Positions 61,005-64,000 of a stretch of DNA of 64,000 nt are shown in pieces. This DNA comes from Apostichopus japonicus. Taxonomy: Eukaryota > Echinodermata > Holothuroidea > Aspidochirotida > Stichopodidae. Numbering within the stretch: position 1 is the first letter of the stretch; each line of letters starts with the position of its first letter. The stretch spans positions 4,620,001 to 4,684,000 of the forward strand of contig NC_092570.1 of the NCBI RefSeq assembly GCF_037975245.1. Reading direction: 5' to 3'. The position numbers were made by a program, and so were the translations under genes. The notes beneath the pieces are model-generated. The model made no database searches. It saw only the letters and a program-made list of their open reading frames with translations, and was not told the DNA's origin.

Positions 61005-61976
61005 GTTCATAGGTCCGCTGCAGAGGACTATATGGTATTTCTGACTAGGCTGGGGGAATCAAAGGAGCAGAAACCAGTCCCCGAAGAGTGATCGAACACG
61101 TACCATGAAATGGCGTTCACATAAATTCCAAAAGTAGGGAAGGGGCACGTCCAAAATCCCCACGGATTGATTTAGATAGGGTGTGAAGTTTAATTGATTG
61201 GGACTGACGCGAATCAGGGGTGGGGGGGGGGGGCTGGGATCATTGATGCCGACTCGCATGTACGACGTAGGTCTGTTGTTCTTCCCCCAGAAATGTTTAA
61301 ATGTAGACATCATTTTTGAGCAAATTATATATACTATAAAATTAAGGTACGACGGCCCTAGACGCATCATTGTGTTTATAAATACTACTTGAGCGGTGAG
61401 AAATGGGAAGGGGATATAAATCCGTAGTAGTTGTCTAATATTCTCCATCTGAACGCAAAAATTGCCCTAAACTTCAATCAACAACGTCGTATCAGGGATT
61501 CCATAACAACTCCTTGGTCTTACAGTGACCGGATATTCAGTCTGTTTCTCTTTCCCACGGTAAAGTTGTGGTCATTTCCGAGGTTTATGCCTTGTTCTCA
61601 GTTCGATGTTATTTAGAGCTATTATCTCGATATCTTTGTTTGATGAGCTACCACTTATGCAGAGTGTAGTTGTGGGATCACAACTATCTTTCAACTGAAT
61701 ATCCTAACCACTACATGATAGCTGAAGGCTTGGCCTGTCATGGCACCTGCAAATTTCTATGTCATGAATGTTTAGATTTTGAGCTAGAAGAGGAACATTA
61801 TAATTCTGAACACAACCCTTCCGTTTACTCTCAGCCTCGGAGTAATATCAATTAACCAAATAATTTCTAAAATGGTTTGAAGCACCTTCACCCCTCCTTA
61901 TTTTTTACATCATCTGTACTTTGATTTATACTCTTTCACATAAAGGCAGAAAACGATGACGGGGACTGAAAATAAG

Positions 61977-61988
61977 CCCCCCCCCCCC

Positions 61989-62021
<33 letters not shown>
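61977..62021. repeat. C13-A32 homopolymer junction
   Basis: Thirteen C directly followed by about thirty-two A. Could be the A-tail of a retro-inserted sequence, but no recognisable body precedes it. Confidence 0.8.
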
Positions 62022-62022
<1 letters not shown>

Positions 62023-62840
62023 CACTGCAGTAGGTCATTTTACGTCTTTTTATTAACAAATTAAGGTTGAAACTTTGATGTACATTACTGTAATTGTGGC
62101 ATATGGTACTCTTAGGAATTTTTCTTTGTCTTATTTAGGGAGAATACTTCCAACAAGTAAACAATCCTTTTCCTTTCCTGTGGTGAAAACTTCCCGTCTG
62201 GACAATGACTTTGTGTGGTTTTCTTTTGCACACGACCTGCGTCAATTAGCAGTTTCAATCACTCCAAAATAATTCGTACTTTTATCTGTCGCGATAAAGC
62301 AAATCACTTGTGAAAAAAATTTGTTACTAAGGCTCGCAGCGCCCCCGCAACTACTTGTATAAATAGTTTGCACCAATTGAAGTGACCCTTTTAAAACATA
62401 GTAAAAGTTGTTCATAGACTAGATAAGCTCATTGGTCCATAGAGTTGCTGAGGGAAAATCCCGCACAGCTGATTTGCGTACCGCTCAAACAATAACAGTG
62501 CAGACACACACATGTAGGGCTCTGTGGAAAGATCGTCATCACTTTCTTTGTTGACGAGCAGTCCGGTCAAATTCGTCTATACTCATTGCAGAAGGTTAGT
62601 AAAATGAATCAGTTCCCTTTGTCTCGAATTAAGAGTATTACTTTGTAACAAGAGCGCAAAGCTTAAATAATTTTGCATCGCATTTAGATAAGACCGGTAC
62701 AGTATTTTGGATTCTCTCTCTCACTCTCGAGATATACCTGTTAGTGTTTACGTTTTCGTATTACTATAAGTTACTCTAGCCTAAACGATAACGTTATAGT
62801 CGTCAAGAATTGCATTCGTGAGTTGTGTGACGCATTTACT

Positions 62841-62855
62841 ATGGAGTCCAAACCG
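62841..62855 (+). CDS. Possible first coding exon of a downstream gene (MESKP...)
   Basis: ATGGAGTCCAAACCG is followed immediately by GTGAGTG, a near-perfect donor, giving a 5-residue first coding exon in phase 0. Another donor-like site, GAAG/GTTAGTAA, lies near 62594. No second exon is recognisable before the window ends, so identity is unknown and the call rests on start and donor context only. Confidence 0.3.
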
Positions 62856-64000
62856 GTGAGTGTGCAAGTTACATCGTGTTAGATATGTTTTCTTTTTGCA
62901 ATGCATTGTGTAATTTTATACTTTTACAGAGTCATTCAGTTTCCATGGTTGTATTCTTTACATTTTACTAATTTAATTTAAGCCTTGCAACTTCAAAATT
63001 AAAAAGGTGACATTTATATGATTTGTGAGGATATGATGTAACCAATACAAACTGTTAGGTTTAACTTGGAAGCACAACCAGAACAGCAGAAGAGATTTCA
63101 TGTAGAGTTTGCTATGACTTTTAACAATTATGTAAAAACAATATTAATAAAATATAGGCTAGTAGTACTTTATCTGGATATTCTAGCATAGTTTTAAATC
63201 AGGTCGATATATATCCCTTAATAACCAATGTTGACTTTCACAATAAAGTCACACACATCCCTGGATCTTTATTACCTTAACACCATGTTACTAATGTTGT
63301 ATGATATTACTAATGAGTTTGTTCTAGCAGAGGGCAGTAATTAGGTACTTCTTGGAAATATGGTTTGTATGTGACATTGGGCATCTGGGTCTTTTGATTA
63401 TTGCATATAATCAGTATAACTCTGTAATGCCAACTCTTCACTTTCAAATTGGAATGCACATATAGGTCAAGAGGAGGATAATATGTCCCTTTTTGCCTCT
63501 GGATTTCCTAAATAATTATGATTTAATATTTATCAAATAATTAATGAACATGGGTATAAATTCTAGAAACGATAGGGTAGAAAATCAGAGTCAGTTCCTG
63601 TAGAGGAAATATTTGTTTATGTGAAATGAAACTTGATCAGCTATGAAGAACTTGTCTGTGACTTGGATATATATATATATGAACGATTTTGAATGGTTTT
63701 ATAGTCAATAGCACGAATGAATGAAATCATCAAGGGAGTATTTCTTATATATAGAACACTATATTCAGAATGGGACACTTAGAAGTTAGAGGGGATGAGG
63801 TGGAGAGAGGGGTCTCAGGTCGAGAAAGAATATGAAATATCACTTAGACATGCTGCTTATAACACATTACTTCTCAGCTAATAGCTTCAGTCAAAAATAT
63901 CTGAAGACTTTTCTAGATCCTCACAAAGAATATGATGATAATTTTGGTCAAAGTATACTTACTACTTAATTTTAACCAAGAACAAAGATGTTCTCACTTT
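62856..64000. other. No gene recognised
   Basis: AT-rich DNA with a short (TA)n at about 63668-63680 and no long open frame. It is compatible with a first intron of the candidate gene starting at 62841. Confidence 0.5.

Overview
The window is eukaryotic. Genes are split into many short exons with GT..AG introns, non-coding DNA is AT-rich, and it is full of microsatellites, minisatellites, short inverted-repeat elements and a SINE. The proteins are animal, and gene structure and repeat load suit a marine invertebrate deuterostome. An echinoderm, perhaps a sea cucumber, is my guess; no rRNA or mitochondrial marker is present to prove it.

Layout: (1) 1-18243, minus strand: importin-5 (IPO5), 22 exons rebuilt, with the last ~140 residues cut off by the left edge. 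(2) 18244-18623: short divergent promoter region. (3) 20279-33210, plus strand: a ubiquitin-specific protease of the USP4/15/32 type, 15 coding exons, 1358 codons plus stop, with a RING-like zinc cluster inserted in the catalytic region. (4) 33211-40345: tail-to-tail intergenic/3'UTR space with no gene seen. (5) 40346-57316, minus strand: a DZIP1/Iguana-type ciliary zinc-finger coiled-coil protein, 19 coding exons, 957 codons plus stop. (6) 57317-62840: its 5' leader and intergenic DNA with two inverted-repeat elements and two copies of a U2-snRNA-derived SINE. (7) 62841 onward, plus strand: a possible first coding exon of a further gene.

Every exon junction in the three genes was checked by hand for splice dinucleotides and reading-frame phase, and both complete coding sequences sum to a multiple of three. 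Two introns in IPO5 are non-canonical: one AT-AC (U12-type) and one GC-AG.

The three genes do not form one pathway: nuclear import, deubiquitination, and cilium assembly/Hedgehog signalling. IPO5 and DZIP1 are, however, both on human 13q32, so their proximity here may be a remnant of ancient linkage.
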